Part shown: piece by piece, positions 31,924-40,960 of the stretch | Layout of the letters: each line of letters opens with the position of its first letter | How positions within the stretch are numbered: position 1 is the stretch's first letter | The notes under the pieces: generated by a model | Told to the model about the DNA's origin: nothing | What the model saw: the letters and a program-made list of their open reading frames with translations, nothing else | The model's database searches: none | Made by a program: the position numbers and the translations under genes | DNA from: DAOUKH01 sp965261455 | Lineage (GTDB): Bacteria > Chloroflexota > Dehalococcoidia > SHYB01 | Length of the DNA: 64,000 bases | Assembly: GCA_965261455.1 (NCBI GenBank) | Contig: OZ253453.1 | Coordinates: 1,798,001-1,862,000 of the forward strand | Direction: 5' to 3'

Positions 31924-34224
31924 ATGACCGTTCACGGCCAGCCGCTCGCCCTTGAAACGCGGCGGCTGCGCGTGGAAGGCATGACCTGCGCCGCGTGCGT
32001 GGGACACGTCGAGCGGGCGCTCCGCGGAGCGCAGGGCGTGGCGTCGGCGAGCGTGAACCTCGCATCGGAATCGGCGACGGTCGAGGCCGACGGCGGGGTG
32101 ACTTTCGACGATCTTCGCGCCGCGGTCGAGGCCGCCGGCTACGCGCTCCGCGAGCCGTCGGACGATGACGCCAGCGCCGCCGAGACGGCAGCCCGCGCCT
32201 TGCGGGCGCAGCTCGCGCGGGCCGCGGCCGCCGGTGCGGCGGGCCTCTTCCTGCTCCTCGCCGGCTTCGGCGTCCTGCCCGGCATCGACGGCCTGACCGA
32301 CCAGACACGCTTCTACCTCATGTTCGCCGTGGCCGCGCCCGCACTCTTCCTCGCGGGCGGGCCCATCTACGCGGCGGCGTGGAACGCGGCCCGCCATCGC
32401 TCCGTCAATATGAACACGCTCATCGCCGTGGGCACGCTGTCGGCCTTCGCCGCGAGCACGGTCGCGACGTTCGCCCCCGGCTTCTTCGAGCGCGGCGACC
32501 TCGAAGCCACCGTCTACTACGACACCGCGGTGATCATCATCGCCCTGGTTCTGCTGGGACGCTATCTGGAGGCGCGGGCACGCGGCGGGACGTCGGCCGC
32601 GCTGCGGCGGCTCCTCAGCCTGCGGCCCGATACCGCGAGGCTCGCCGGCGACGACGGCGGGCGCGAGGTCCCCGTGAGCGAGGTGCGCCCTGGCGACCTC
32701 ATCGTCGTGCGGCCCGGCGAGCGCATACCCGTCGACGGCGAGATTATCGAGGGCGCGTCGAGCGTCGACGAGTCGATGCTGACCGGCGAGAGCATTCCCG
32801 TGGACAAGGAACTCGGCGGCCAGGTCTACGCCGGGACGGTCAACGCCTCGGGGAGCTTCACCTTCCGGGCCGAGTCGGTAGGAGCCGAGACGGCCCTAGC
32901 CCGCATCGCGGCGCTGGTCGAGCAGGCGCAGACCTCGAAGGCGCCGGTCCAGCGCCTCGCCGACGTGGCGGCAAGCTACTTCACCCCGGCGGTAATCATG
33001 CTCGCCGCCACCGCCTTCGCCGTCTGGCTGATCGTGGGCCCGCCCCCCGCACTGACCTTCGCGCTCCTCACCTTCATCTCTGTCCTCATCATCGCCTGCC
33101 CTTGCGCGCTGGGTCTGGCCACCCCCACCGCCGTGATCGTCGGCATGGGGGCGGCGGCGGAGCGCGGCGTCCTCTTCCGTGACGCAGAGGCGCTGGAGAC
33201 GGCGCGCGCGATCGACACCGTCGTCTTCGACAAGACGGGGACGCTGACGCGGGGCATCCCCGCCGTCACCGGCGTCGTGACCGACGGCATGGCGCGGGAA
33301 GAGCTCTTGCGACGCGCCGCCGCGGTGGAGTCGCGGTCGGAGCACCCCCTCGCCCGCGCCGTCGTCGAGCGCGCCGCCGAGGAGGGCTTGCCCATCGCGG
33401 CGGCCAAAGAGTTCGAGGCACTGCCCGGCGCCGGCGCGCGGGCTCTGGTCGACGGCGCCGAGACGCTCATCGGCAACCAGCGAATGATGGAGCGCCACGG
33501 CGCGCGCCTCAATGGCCTGGAAGAAGCGGCGAGCCGCTTCGCCGCCGGCGGCATGACGCCCCTCTTCGTGGCGGTGAATGGCGAAGCGCGCGGCGTGATC
33601 GCCGTCGCGGACACCCCCCGCCCCGAAGCCGCCGAGGCGGTGCGCGAGCTCCGGCGCCGCGGCGTCGAGGTCATCCTGCTCAGCGGCGACCGCCGTGAGA
33701 CCGTCGAAGCCGTCGCGGCCCAAGTGGGCGTCGAGACGGCCATCGCCGAGGTGTCGCCGGAGGAGAAGGCCGAGCGTATCGCCGCGCTCCGCCGGACGGG
33801 GCGGCGCGTGGCCATGGTCGGCGACGGCGTGAACGACGCGCCGGCCCTTGCGGCCGCAGACGTCGGCATCGCCATCGGGACGGGGGCCGGCGCGGCGATG
33901 GAGGCGGCGCCGGTCACCCTGCTCCGCGCCGACCTTCACGGCGTGGCCGAAACAATCGGCCTGAGCCGAGCCGCGATGCGCACCGTCCGGCAGAATCTGT
34001 TCTGGGCGTTCGCCTACAACGCCGCCCTCATCCCCATCGCGGCGGGAGTCCTCTATCCCGCCTTCGAAGCCGCGGGCGGCGTGCCCGGCGGCCTAGAGTT
34101 CGCATTCGGCGAGCGGGGCTTCCTCAACCCCATACTCGCCGCGGCGGCGATGGCCCTCAGCTCGGTCAGCGTGGTGACGAACTCCCTCCGCCTCCGCGGG
34201 ACGGCCCGCAGGGCGGTTGCATAA
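31924..34224 (+). CDS. copA: Copper-exporting P1B-type ATPase
   Basis: A 766-residue heavy-metal pump. One N-terminal HMA domain (GMTCAAC, Cys22 and Cys25) is followed by a group of membrane helices, the actuator TGE loop (MLTGESIPV), the transmembrane CPC metal site (CPCALGLATPT, near residue 392), the phosphorylation motif DKTGT (Asp436) and the hinge GDGVNDAPAL (~633). The late NLFWAFAYNAALIPIA segment carries the Asn/Tyr of Cu(I) pumps. It exports Cu(I) across the inner membrane at the cost of ATP and pairs with the chaperone upstream. No copper regulator gene is adjacent. Confidence 0.95.
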   Translation: MTVHGQPLALETRRLRVEGMTCAACVGHVERALRGAQGVASASVNLASESATVEADGGVTFDDLRAAVEAAGYALREPSDDDASAAETAARALRAQLARAAAAGAAGLFLLLAGFGVLPGIDGLTDQTRFYLMFAVAAPALFLAGGPIYAAAWNAARHRSVNMNTLIAVGTLSAFAASTVATFAPGFFERGDLEATVYYDTAVIIIALVLLGRYLEARARGGTSAALRRLLSLRPDTARLAGDDGGREVPVSEVRPGDLIVVRPGERIPVDGEIIEGASSVDESMLTGESIPVDKELGGQVYAGTVNASGSFTFRAESVGAETALARIAALVEQAQTSKAPVQRLADVAASYFTPAVIMLAATAFAVWLIVGPPPALTFALLTFISVLIIACPCALGLATPTAVIVGMGAAAERGVLFRDAEALETARAIDTVVFDKTGTLTRGIPAVTGVVTDGMAREELLRRAAAVESRSEHPLARAVVERAAEEGLPIAAAKEFEALPGAGARALVDGAETLIGNQRMMERHGARLNGLEEAASRFAAGGMTPLFVAVNGEARGVIAVADTPRPEAAEAVRELRRRGVEVILLSGDRRETVEAVAAQVGVETAIAEVSPEEKAERIAALRRTGRRVAMVGDGVNDAPALAAADVGIAIGTGAGAAMEAAPVTLLRADLHGVAETIGLSRAAMRTVRQNLFWAFAYNAALIPIAAGVLYPAFEAAGGVPGGLEFAFGERGFLNPILAAAAMALSSVSVVTNSLRLRGTARRAVA

Positions 34225-34255
34225 TTGGCGAAATTGGCATAATTGGCGAAATCGG
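34220..34255. repeat. Two 18-bp tandem repeats over the copA stop
   Basis: CATAATTGGCGAAATTGG and CATAATTGGCGAAATCGG in direct succession, differing at one base. The first contains the TAA stop of copA. They look like recent slippage. No further structure is evident before the PAC2 gene, apart from GC-rich spacer at 34256-34521 in which I see no gene. Confidence 0.6.
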
Positions 34256-34521
34256 CGCCCTGGGGTGGACAAACGGCGCCCACGGGATTCCTCCCCCTTC
34301 TCCTGTTGGAGCCGCCAGCGGAGCCCGCCGGAAGATACCGTGGGCCCGAAAATGACCCGGAATATCGAAATTCCTGCGGTCTACGCGGCAGTACCAGGCG
34401 GCCACCCTAGAAAAATGCGAGGTGCGCGGGCGGTGAACCGCATTGGAAGATTGGCGCTTCTTCCAAGCACGCGCCGCTCGGCGCGCCGCCGTCGCCAAGA
34501 CCCCGCGAACGCGGCGTGGCC

Positions 34522-35409
34522 CTAATTCGAGGAGAATCCGCCCTCGGCGCCGCTCTGCCGCAGATGTTCCTCGACGTCCTTCATCAGCGCCTCGCCGCTG
34601 GGGAGCGGGCCGCCGCCGGACAACGCCTCGTCGTACTGGCGTTCGAGCCGCTTCACGTACGCGCTGACTTCGACACTGGACGAGATCGCCTTGGTCACCT
34701 CAGCCTCAAACCGCTCGCTGCGCCGCTCCAGGGATTCCAGCGATATATCCAGATTGAAGGCGGAGGCGAGCCACCGCGTCAACGCGAGCGACACCTTGTA
34801 GTTCGGCGCGCGCTGGACATAGTGCGGCGCATGCCCCCACAGGTTGATGTAGCCAAGATCCCGCCGTCCACACGCCTCCATGAACACTGAAGTAATCCCG
34901 ACCGGCCCCTGGTACCTGGTCTGCACAATCCGAAGGCCGGCGAGCACGACTTCCAGATCGCTGCTCGTCGTCATGCCGGAGATCGCAGCATCGCGGGTGT
35001 GCGGCGTGGCGTCCATCAGGCAGCCCACGTTGAGCACGTACCGCGGCGGGCAGCCCTCCCACGCCGCGAACAGCGTCTCGATGTACGTCCGCCACTTCAG
35101 GCTGGGCTCGGCGCCGATGAGGAAGAGCAGGTCGTGGTCGGCGTCGGCGCGGCGGTGATAGTAGAAGTCGTTCTTCGGCCACCGAATTACTCGGTCACCC
35201 TGCTCGTTGTTGTACGCCACGGGGCGCACCGACGTGAAGTCGTAGAACTCCTCGGGGTCGATCTCGGCGAACTTCACCGCGCCCAGACGGCGGATCAGGG
35301 AGCGTACCGCGCGCGTGCCGCCTTCCTGAGCGTCGGCCCAGCCCGCGAACGCGGAGATGAGGACGGGGTTACGAAGCTCGGGACGTTCGAGGAACCGCAG
35401 ATGTTCCAT
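34522..35409 (-). CDS. PAC2-family protein
   Basis: A 295-residue protein of the PAC2 (proteasome assembly chaperone 2-like) family: NPVLISAFAGWADAQEGGTRAVRSL at the start, DFYYHRRADADHDLLFLIGAEPSLKWRTY, then GCLMDATPHTR and WGHAPHYVQRAPNYKVSLAL. The C-terminal helix is long and charged. In actinobacteria and Chloroflexota such proteins occur singly, and their biochemical role is poorly known; ATP-grasp-like ligase relatives have been noted. AGGAGG lies upstream of the ATG at 35409, and the longer frame has no signal. It is divergent from the ilv-leu promoter. Confidence 0.82.
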   Translation of the reverse strand: MEHLRFLERPELRNPVLISAFAGWADAQEGGTRAVRSLIRRLGAVKFAEIDPEEFYDFTSVRPVAYNNEQGDRVIRWPKNDFYYHRRADADHDLLFLIGAEPSLKWRTYIETLFAAWEGCPPRYVLNVGCLMDATPHTRDAAISGMTTSSDLEVVLAGLRIVQTRYQGPVGITSVFMEACGRRDLGYINLWGHAPHYVQRAPNYKVSLALTRWLASAFNLDISLESLERRSERFEAEVTKAISSSVEVSAYVKRLERQYDEALSGGGPLPSGEALMKDVEEHLRQSGAEGGFSSN

Positions 35410-35531
35410 GAGGTCGCCTCCTGTTCTACCGGAAGCGCGAATCTCAAGGCGAAGTCTAGCACCGGCGCGGGCAGGCGACAAACCGCGGACGGCGGGCCCC
35501 GCCCAACAGGTTTGACAACCACCCTGTTACG

Positions 35532-35560
35532 TTGACTGCATAGTGGTGTCGTGCTAGACT
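35532..35560 (+). promoter_or_regulatory. Promoter of the ilv-leu T-box operon
   Basis: TTGACT (35532-35537) and TAGACT (35555-35560) with a 17-base spacer. The predicted start near 35567 is directly before the T-box leader. A second TTGACA at 35512 has no matching -10. Confidence 0.65.
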
Positions 35561-35566
35561 CAACCG

Positions 35567-35824
35567 GTTACGCGAAACGCTGTGAAGGGAAGTAGTAGGG
35601 GCCTTTGGGCTTGGAGAGAGCCGGCGGGTGGTGCGAGCCGGTAGACCCGAACCCCGAACTCGTCCTGGAGCGTCTGGACTGAAGCCCGCCGCGCGGCGGG
35701 TGCGTAGGACGGCGGGGGCGGCCCGTTACAGCCCAAGCGAGCGCCCTCGGCGCCGAGAGGACTGAGGGAATTAGGGTGGTACCGCGGGAAGTGCAATCCC
35801 GTCCCTAGCTGGGACGGGTTTTTT
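35567..35824 (+). promoter_or_regulatory. T-box riboswitch leader, probably leucine-specific
   Basis: The invariant T-box AGGGTGGTACCGCG lies at 35773-35786 and is followed by a terminator stem CCCGTCCC/GGGACGGG (35798-35818) with a run of six T. Stem I shows the AAGTAGTA and AGAGAGC...GTGGTGCGAGCC features. After a CCCC strand the specifier loop reads GAA-CTC-G (CTC at 35659-35661), which points to tRNA-Leu. Uncharged tRNA pairing at the specifier and T-box would favour the antiterminator and switch on the genes downstream. A 14-bp tandem repeat (GCAAAAGCGGAGCG) lies between the terminator and ilvB. Confidence 0.92.
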
Positions 35825-35874
35825 GTATGGCAAAAGCGGAGCGGCAAAAGCGGAGCGGCGGGTAGAAGGAAGAG

Positions 35875-37584
35875 ATGAAACGCACAGGATCCCAGATCGT
35901 CTGCGAGGCTCTCTTGGAAGAGGGCGTCGATACCATCTTCGGGCTGCTCGGCGGGGCGATACTCCCGCTCTACCAAACCCTCCCCGAATACCCCGGACTC
36001 CGTCACATTCTCGTACGCCACGAGCAGGCGGCCTCCCACGCCGCCGACGGCTACGCGCGGGCCACCGGCAAGGTCGGCGTCTGCTGGGCCACCTCTGGCC
36101 CCGGCGCGACCAACCTCGTCACCGGTCTGGCCAACGCCATGATGGACTCGGTCCCCATGGTCGCCATCACCGGCCAGGTGCCCCGGAAGGCCATCGGCAA
36201 GGACGCCTTCCAGGAGACCGACGTCACCGGCGTCACCCTGCCGGTCACCAAGCACAACTATCTCGTCATGGACCCCGCCGACCTCGCGGGCACGATCAAG
36301 GAAGCCTTCTACATCGCGCGGACGGGGCGGCCCGGACCGGTGCTGATCGACATTCCCAAGGACGTGCAGCAGGAAGAAGTCGAGTACAGCTATCCCAAGA
36401 CCGTCGAACTGCCGGGCTACAACCCTCATATGCCAGGGCATCCGACGCAGATCAAGAAGGCCGCCCAGCTGATCGGCGAGGCCGAGCGCCCCGTGATCAT
36501 CGCCGGCCACGGCGTCATCATCTCCCAGGCCTACGACGAATTGAAGACCCTGGCCGAGAAGGCCCAGATCCCGGTCATCACCACCCTGCTCGGCATTAGC
36601 GGCTTCCCCGAGAACCACGTCCTCTCCGTCGGCATGCCCGGCATGCACGGCATGGCCTACGCCAACATCGCCATCGACGAGGCCGATGTCCTTATCGGCA
36701 TCGGGATGCGGTTCGACGACCGCGTGGTGGGCCGGGTCGAGGACTTCGCCCCCAACGCCAAAATCATCCACATCGACATCGACCCCGCCGAAATCGACAA
36801 GACGGTGCGCACCACCGTACCCGTCGTCGGCGACGTCAAGCTCGTCCTGGAACAGTTGAACCGCCAGGTCGAGCCGCGCACCCGCGTCGACTGGGTCAAC
36901 CGCGTCGATCAGTTGAAACGCGACCACCCTTCCCACGTCATTAAGGACACAGACCTAGTCCTGCCCCAATACATCTGCCGCCAGATCTGGGAGGTGACGA
37001 AAGGCGACGCCATCATCGTCACCGGCGTCGGACAGCATCAGATGTGGGCGGCGCAACACTTCACCTACATCAAGCCCGGCTCATTCATCACGTCGGGCGG
37101 TCTGGGGACGATGGGCTTCGAGGTGCCCGCGGCCTTGGGCGCGAAGGTCGGCAGGCCCGAGGAGACGGTCTGGTCGATCTGCGGCGACGGCGGGTTCCAG
37201 ATGACGCTTCAGGAGCTCGCGACGATCGTCGAGCACAACATCGACGTGAAGTTCGCCATCTTCAACAACGGCTTCCACGGCATGGTCCGCCAGTGGCAGG
37301 AGTTCTTCTACGAGAAGGACTACGTCGAGACCCGGTTCTTCAACCCCGACTTCGTGAAGCTCGCCGAGGCGTATAGCATGGCGGGGTTCAAGGTCTCCAA
37401 GAAGGCGGAGGTACGCCCGATCATCGAGGAGGCCCAGTCGATCAAAGGACCCGTGCTCATCGACTTCGTGGTGGAGTCGGAGGAGAACGTCTACCCGATG
37501 ATTCCCGCCGGCGCCTCGGTCAAGGAAATGCTGGAAAGGCCGCCCGAAGAACGGCTGATCGATTCAAAGGACGCCTCCACGTGA
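35875..37584 (+). CDS. ilvB: Acetolactate synthase, large subunit
   Basis: Thiamine-diphosphate and FAD enzyme of the first common step of valine/leucine/isoleucine synthesis, joining two pyruvates or pyruvate and 2-oxobutyrate. The 569-residue protein has the N-terminal FGLLGGAILPLYQTL and HEQAASHAADGYARATGKVGV with the catalytic Glu, the quinone-oxidase-like middle domain, and the TDP-binding GDGGFQMTLQELATIVEHNIDVKFAIFNN (GDG...N) near residue 436. GAAGGAAGAG precedes the ATG. It is the first gene after the T-box leader and overlaps ilvN by four bases. Confidence 0.96.
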   Translation: MKRTGSQIVCEALLEEGVDTIFGLLGGAILPLYQTLPEYPGLRHILVRHEQAASHAADGYARATGKVGVCWATSGPGATNLVTGLANAMMDSVPMVAITGQVPRKAIGKDAFQETDVTGVTLPVTKHNYLVMDPADLAGTIKEAFYIARTGRPGPVLIDIPKDVQQEEVEYSYPKTVELPGYNPHMPGHPTQIKKAAQLIGEAERPVIIAGHGVIISQAYDELKTLAEKAQIPVITTLLGISGFPENHVLSVGMPGMHGMAYANIAIDEADVLIGIGMRFDDRVVGRVEDFAPNAKIIHIDIDPAEIDKTVRTTVPVVGDVKLVLEQLNRQVEPRTRVDWVNRVDQLKRDHPSHVIKDTDLVLPQYICRQIWEVTKGDAIIVTGVGQHQMWAAQHFTYIKPGSFITSGGLGTMGFEVPAALGAKVGRPEETVWSICGDGGFQMTLQELATIVEHNIDVKFAIFNNGFHGMVRQWQEFFYEKDYVETRFFNPDFVKLAEAYSMAGFKVSKKAEVRPIIEEAQSIKGPVLIDFVVESEENVYPMIPAGASVKEMLERPPEERLIDSKDAST

Positions 37585-38138
37585 CCTCCACGAACGGATT
37601 CAACGACGCAAGCCACAAGCACACCATCACCGCGCAGGTCTTGGACCGCCCAGGCGTCCTCAACCGCATCGCCAGCATGTTCCGGCGGCGCGGCTTCAAC
37701 ATCGCCAGCCTCGCCGTGGGCCGCAGCGAGACCCCCAACCAGTCCCGCATGACCTTCGTCATCGACACCGACCAGAGCGAGGTGGTCGAGCAGGTCACCA
37801 AGCAGCTCCGTAAGATCATCGAAGTGGTGAAGGTCAACGACCTGAGCGGCGAGGACATCGTGGCCCGCGAGCTTGCCCTGATCAAGATCAGGGCCGCCTC
37901 CTCGTCCCTGCGTTCGGAGGTCGTCCAGATCGTCGAGCTCTACCGCGCCAAGATCGTCGATGTGTCGTCCGACTCGCTGATCGTCGAGGTGACGGGCGAC
38001 GAGCACAAGATCGAATCGTTTCTCACTCTGCTGAAAGGCTTCGGCATCTCCGAAGTGATGCGGACCGGCAGCGTCGCCGTGCCGCGGGGTAAGAAAGAAC
38101 CCCTGAAGCCTGGAGTGCAAAAGGCCAGGCAAAACTAG
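37581..38138 (+). CDS. ilvN: Acetolactate synthase, regulatory small subunit
   Basis: A 185-residue regulatory subunit with an N-terminal ACT domain (HTITAQVLDRPGVLNRIASMFRRRGFNIASLAVGRSETPNQSRMTFVID) and the C-terminal ALS_ss domain (SDSLIVEVTGDEHKIESFLTLLKGFGISEVMRTGSVAVPRG). It binds valine and controls the large subunit by feedback. The start GTG at 37581 overlaps the ilvB stop, so translation is coupled. The length and both domains are normal for the family. Confidence 0.95.
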   Translation: MTSTNGFNDASHKHTITAQVLDRPGVLNRIASMFRRRGFNIASLAVGRSETPNQSRMTFVIDTDQSEVVEQVTKQLRKIIEVVKVNDLSGEDIVARELALIKIRAASSSLRSEVVQIVELYRAKIVDVSSDSLIVEVTGDEHKIESFLTLLKGFGISEVMRTGSVAVPRGKKEPLKPGVQKARQN

Positions 38139-38174
38139 GCGGGCCGTCCGCACCGTAACCTCAAGGAGACACCG

Positions 38175-39182
38175 ATGGCGAACATCTACTACGACGAGGA
38201 CGCCGACCTCGGCTTGCTCGAGGGCAAGAAGATCGCGGTCATTGGCTACGGAAGCCAGGGCCACGCCCACGCGCTCAATCTCCGCGACTCGGGGCTGGAC
38301 GTCGTCGTCGGCCTCTACGAGGGCAGCAAGAGCAAGGAGAAGGCGGAGGCCGAAGGGCTCACCGTGACGAGCGTCGCCGAGGCCTCGGAGGCCGCCGACG
38401 TGGTGATGATCCTCGTCCACGACACCATTCAGTCCGACGTCTACGAGCGCGAGATTAAGGAACACCTGCGGCCCGGCGACACCCTCATGTTCGCCCACGG
38501 CTTCAACATCCACTTCAAGGCGATCGTGCCCCCCGACTTCGTCGACGTGAGCATGATCGCACCCAAGGCGCCGGGCCACCGGATGCGCGAAGTGTTCGTC
38601 GAGGGGTCGGGCGTTCCCGCCCTCCTCGCCGTCGAGCAGGACGCCTCGGGCAATGCCAAGGCCAACGCGCTCGCCTACGGCAAGGGCGTTGGCGCGACGC
38701 GTGCCGGCGTGCTTGAGACTACCTTCCTCGAAGAGACCGAGACCGACCTCTTCGGCGAGCAAACCGTCCTCTGCGGCGGCGTCTCCTCGCTGGTGAAGAA
38801 CGGCTTCGAGACGCTCGTCGAGGCGGGCTACCAGCCCGAGGTGGCCTATTTTGAGACCCTCCACGAGCTCAAGCTCATCGTCGACCTGATGTACCAGGGC
38901 GGACTCAACTACATGCGTTACTCCGTGAGCGACACCGCGGAGTACGGCGACTACACGCGCGGCCCTCGCATCATTGGGGAGGACGTGCGGAAAGAGATGC
39001 GCAAGGTACTAGCGGAGATCCAGGACGGGACGTTTGCACGGGAATGGATCGCGGAGTCGCGGGAAGGCGGCGAGCGCTTCCAAGCCCTCCGCAAACGCGA
39101 CACCGAGCACCAGGTCGAACAGGTCGGCGAAGAGCTTCGTTCCATGATGAAGTGGTTGGAGAAACCCAAGTCCGCGAAGTAG
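38175..39182 (+). CDS. ilvC: Ketol-acid reductoisomerase
   Basis: A 335-residue class I KARI, converting acetolactate to dihydroxyisovalerate with NADPH and magnesium. The nucleotide-binding motif is IAVIGYGSQGHAHALNLRDSG. The catalytic helical domain shows ETETDLFGEQTVLCGG (metal-binding Asp and Glu) and YFETLHELKLIVDLMYQGGLNYMRYSVSDTAEYGDY. CAAGGAGACACC precedes the ATG. It is the third gene of the operon. The next enzyme, IlvD dihydroxyacid dehydratase, is not encoded in the window. Confidence 0.96.
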   Translation: MANIYYDEDADLGLLEGKKIAVIGYGSQGHAHALNLRDSGLDVVVGLYEGSKSKEKAEAEGLTVTSVAEASEAADVVMILVHDTIQSDVYEREIKEHLRPGDTLMFAHGFNIHFKAIVPPDFVDVSMIAPKAPGHRMREVFVEGSGVPALLAVEQDASGNAKANALAYGKGVGATRAGVLETTFLEETETDLFGEQTVLCGGVSSLVKNGFETLVEAGYQPEVAYFETLHELKLIVDLMYQGGLNYMRYSVSDTAEYGDYTRGPRIIGEDVRKEMRKVLAEIQDGTFAREWIAESREGGERFQALRKRDTEHQVEQVGEELRSMMKWLEKPKSAK

Positions 39183-39317
39183 CGGACGAGGGCGTCAGAT
39201 GAAACGGTTCACCCTTCGCACACGCTCCAGCCTCCTGCTCCCCTTTGGGGGGTATACATCTTCGACCGTCAACGGAACGAAAGGCTGAGCGCACCTGGCG
39301 TTTTCAAGGGGGACCGT

Positions 39318-40898
39318 ATGAACGCCGCGAATAAACCGCCCGGGGCCCAAGACCCCGGCCGAGTCCTGATCTTCGACACCACCCTCCGGGACGGCGAACA
39401 GGCCGCCGGAGCCACCATGACCGCCGACCAGAAGCTCGAGGTCGCGCACCAGCTTGAACGGCTGGGCGTGGACGTCATCGAGGCCGGATTTCCGGTGAAC
39501 TCGCCGGCCGAGCTTTCGTCCTTCCAGCGCATCGCCGAAGAAGTCCGCGGGCCCATCATCTGCGGTCTGGCGCGGGCCAACCCGAAGGACGTTGACGCCG
39601 CCTGGGAAGGGGTGCGCAACGCCGCGCGGGGGCGCATCCACGTCTTCCTCTCCAGCTCCGAGATTCACATCCTGCACCAGCTCCGCAAGGACCGCGAGGA
39701 GGTGCTGTTGCTGGCCTGCGAGAACGTAGCCCGCGCCAAGGAGTACTGCGACGACGTCGAGTTCTCCCCGATGGACGCCACCCGCAGCGACCCGGACTAC
39801 GTCCACCGCCTGCTCGAAGCCACCATCGACGCCGGCGCGACCACGGTCAACATTCCCGACACCGTGGGATACACCACGCCGGAGGAGTTCTACCAGCTCA
39901 TCGCGGGCATCAACGAGAACGTCCGGAATATCGACAAGGCCGTCATCTCGGTGCACTGCCATAACGACCTTGGGCTCGCGGTAGCGAACAGCCTCGCCGC
40001 GGTGCGCGCCGGGGCCAGGCAGATCGAGTGCACCGTCAACGGTATCGGCGAGCGGGCCGGCAACGCCTCGCTCGAAGAGGTCGTCATGGCGATCCGCACG
40101 CGGGGCGACACGTACGGCCTCACCACCAACGTGGACACGACGAACATCGTCCGCGCCAGCCGCCTCGTCAGCGAGCATACCGGCTTCTCCGTCCAGCCCA
40201 ACAAGGCCATCGTGGGCAAGAACGCCTTCCGCCACGCCTCGGGCATTCACCAGGACGGCATCCTGAAGGACCGCTCGACCTACGAGATCATGAACCCCCG
40301 CGAGATCGGCCTCAGCACGTCGCTGGTGCTGGGCAAGCTCAGCGGGCGCCACGCCTTCCGCCAACGCCTGGAAGAGCTCGGCTTCCACCTCGACGACGAC
40401 GGCCTCAGGCGCGCCTTCGAACGCTTCCAGACCGTCGCCGAGAAGAAGAAAGAGATCAACGACCACGACCTCATCTCGCTCGTCTCCGACGAACTGCGCA
40501 CGATCTCCGAAGACTACCGCCTCGACCACGTGCAGGTCTCCTGCGGCAGCCACGAGATCCCCACGGCGACGGTGCGCATCATCGGCCCCAACGGCGAGGT
40601 GTTCCAGGAGGCGGCGACAGGTACGGGCCCGGTTGATGCCTGCTTCAAGGCCGTCGACCGTATCATCGGTGAAGAAGTCTCGCTCGAAGAGTACGCCGTC
40701 AACTCGGTTACGGAGGGCATCGACGCCCTCGGCGAGGTCATGGTGCGGATCGAGCGGAACGGTATGACGTACGTGGGCCGGGGCTCCTCGACGGACATCA
40801 TCGTGTCCAGCGCCAAGGCCTACGTGAACGCCTACAACCGCCTCCTCGCCAACCTCGACGCCCCCCGCGCCGCGGAGGCCGTTCCTACCGGCCCCTAG
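39318..40898 (+). CDS. leuA: 2-isopropylmalate synthase
   Basis: A 526-residue enzyme that condenses acetyl-CoA with 2-oxoisovalerate, the first leucine-specific step. The DRE-TIM barrel has FDTTLRDGEQAAGATMT at the start, VISVHCHNDLGLAVANSLAAVRAGARQIECTVNGIGERAGN with the metal-binding HxHND region, and SGIHQDGILKDRSTYEIMNP. The C-terminal regulatory domain (about 390-515), which binds leucine in the family, is complete. AAGGGGGACC precedes the ATG. The 135-base gap after ilvC holds a 29-codon frame (39199-39288), which I do not trust as a gene. Confidence 0.96.
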   Translation: MNAANKPPGAQDPGRVLIFDTTLRDGEQAAGATMTADQKLEVAHQLERLGVDVIEAGFPVNSPAELSSFQRIAEEVRGPIICGLARANPKDVDAAWEGVRNAARGRIHVFLSSSEIHILHQLRKDREEVLLLACENVARAKEYCDDVEFSPMDATRSDPDYVHRLLEATIDAGATTVNIPDTVGYTTPEEFYQLIAGINENVRNIDKAVISVHCHNDLGLAVANSLAAVRAGARQIECTVNGIGERAGNASLEEVVMAIRTRGDTYGLTTNVDTTNIVRASRLVSEHTGFSVQPNKAIVGKNAFRHASGIHQDGILKDRSTYEIMNPREIGLSTSLVLGKLSGRHAFRQRLEELGFHLDDDGLRRAFERFQTVAEKKKEINDHDLISLVSDELRTISEDYRLDHVQVSCGSHEIPTATVRIIGPNGEVFQEAATGTGPVDACFKAVDRIIGEEVSLEEYAVNSVTEGIDALGEVMVRIERNGMTYVGRGSSTDIIVSSAKAYVNAYNRLLANLDAPRAAEAVPTGP

Positions 40899-40960
40899 TC
40901 CGGCCGCCCCTGCCGGCGCGGCAACACGCCGGCGCGTGGGGCGCGCCTGAGGAGACCACC

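Noticed and set aside
35560..36936. A 458-codon minus-strand frame covering the T-box leader and ilvB
   Set aside because: It is antisense to ilvB, with composition mirrored from the sense gene, and has no start signal.
39199..39288. 29-codon leader peptide before leuA
   Set aside because: It has no run of Leu/Val/Ile codons and no terminator after it; the operon is already controlled by the T-box.
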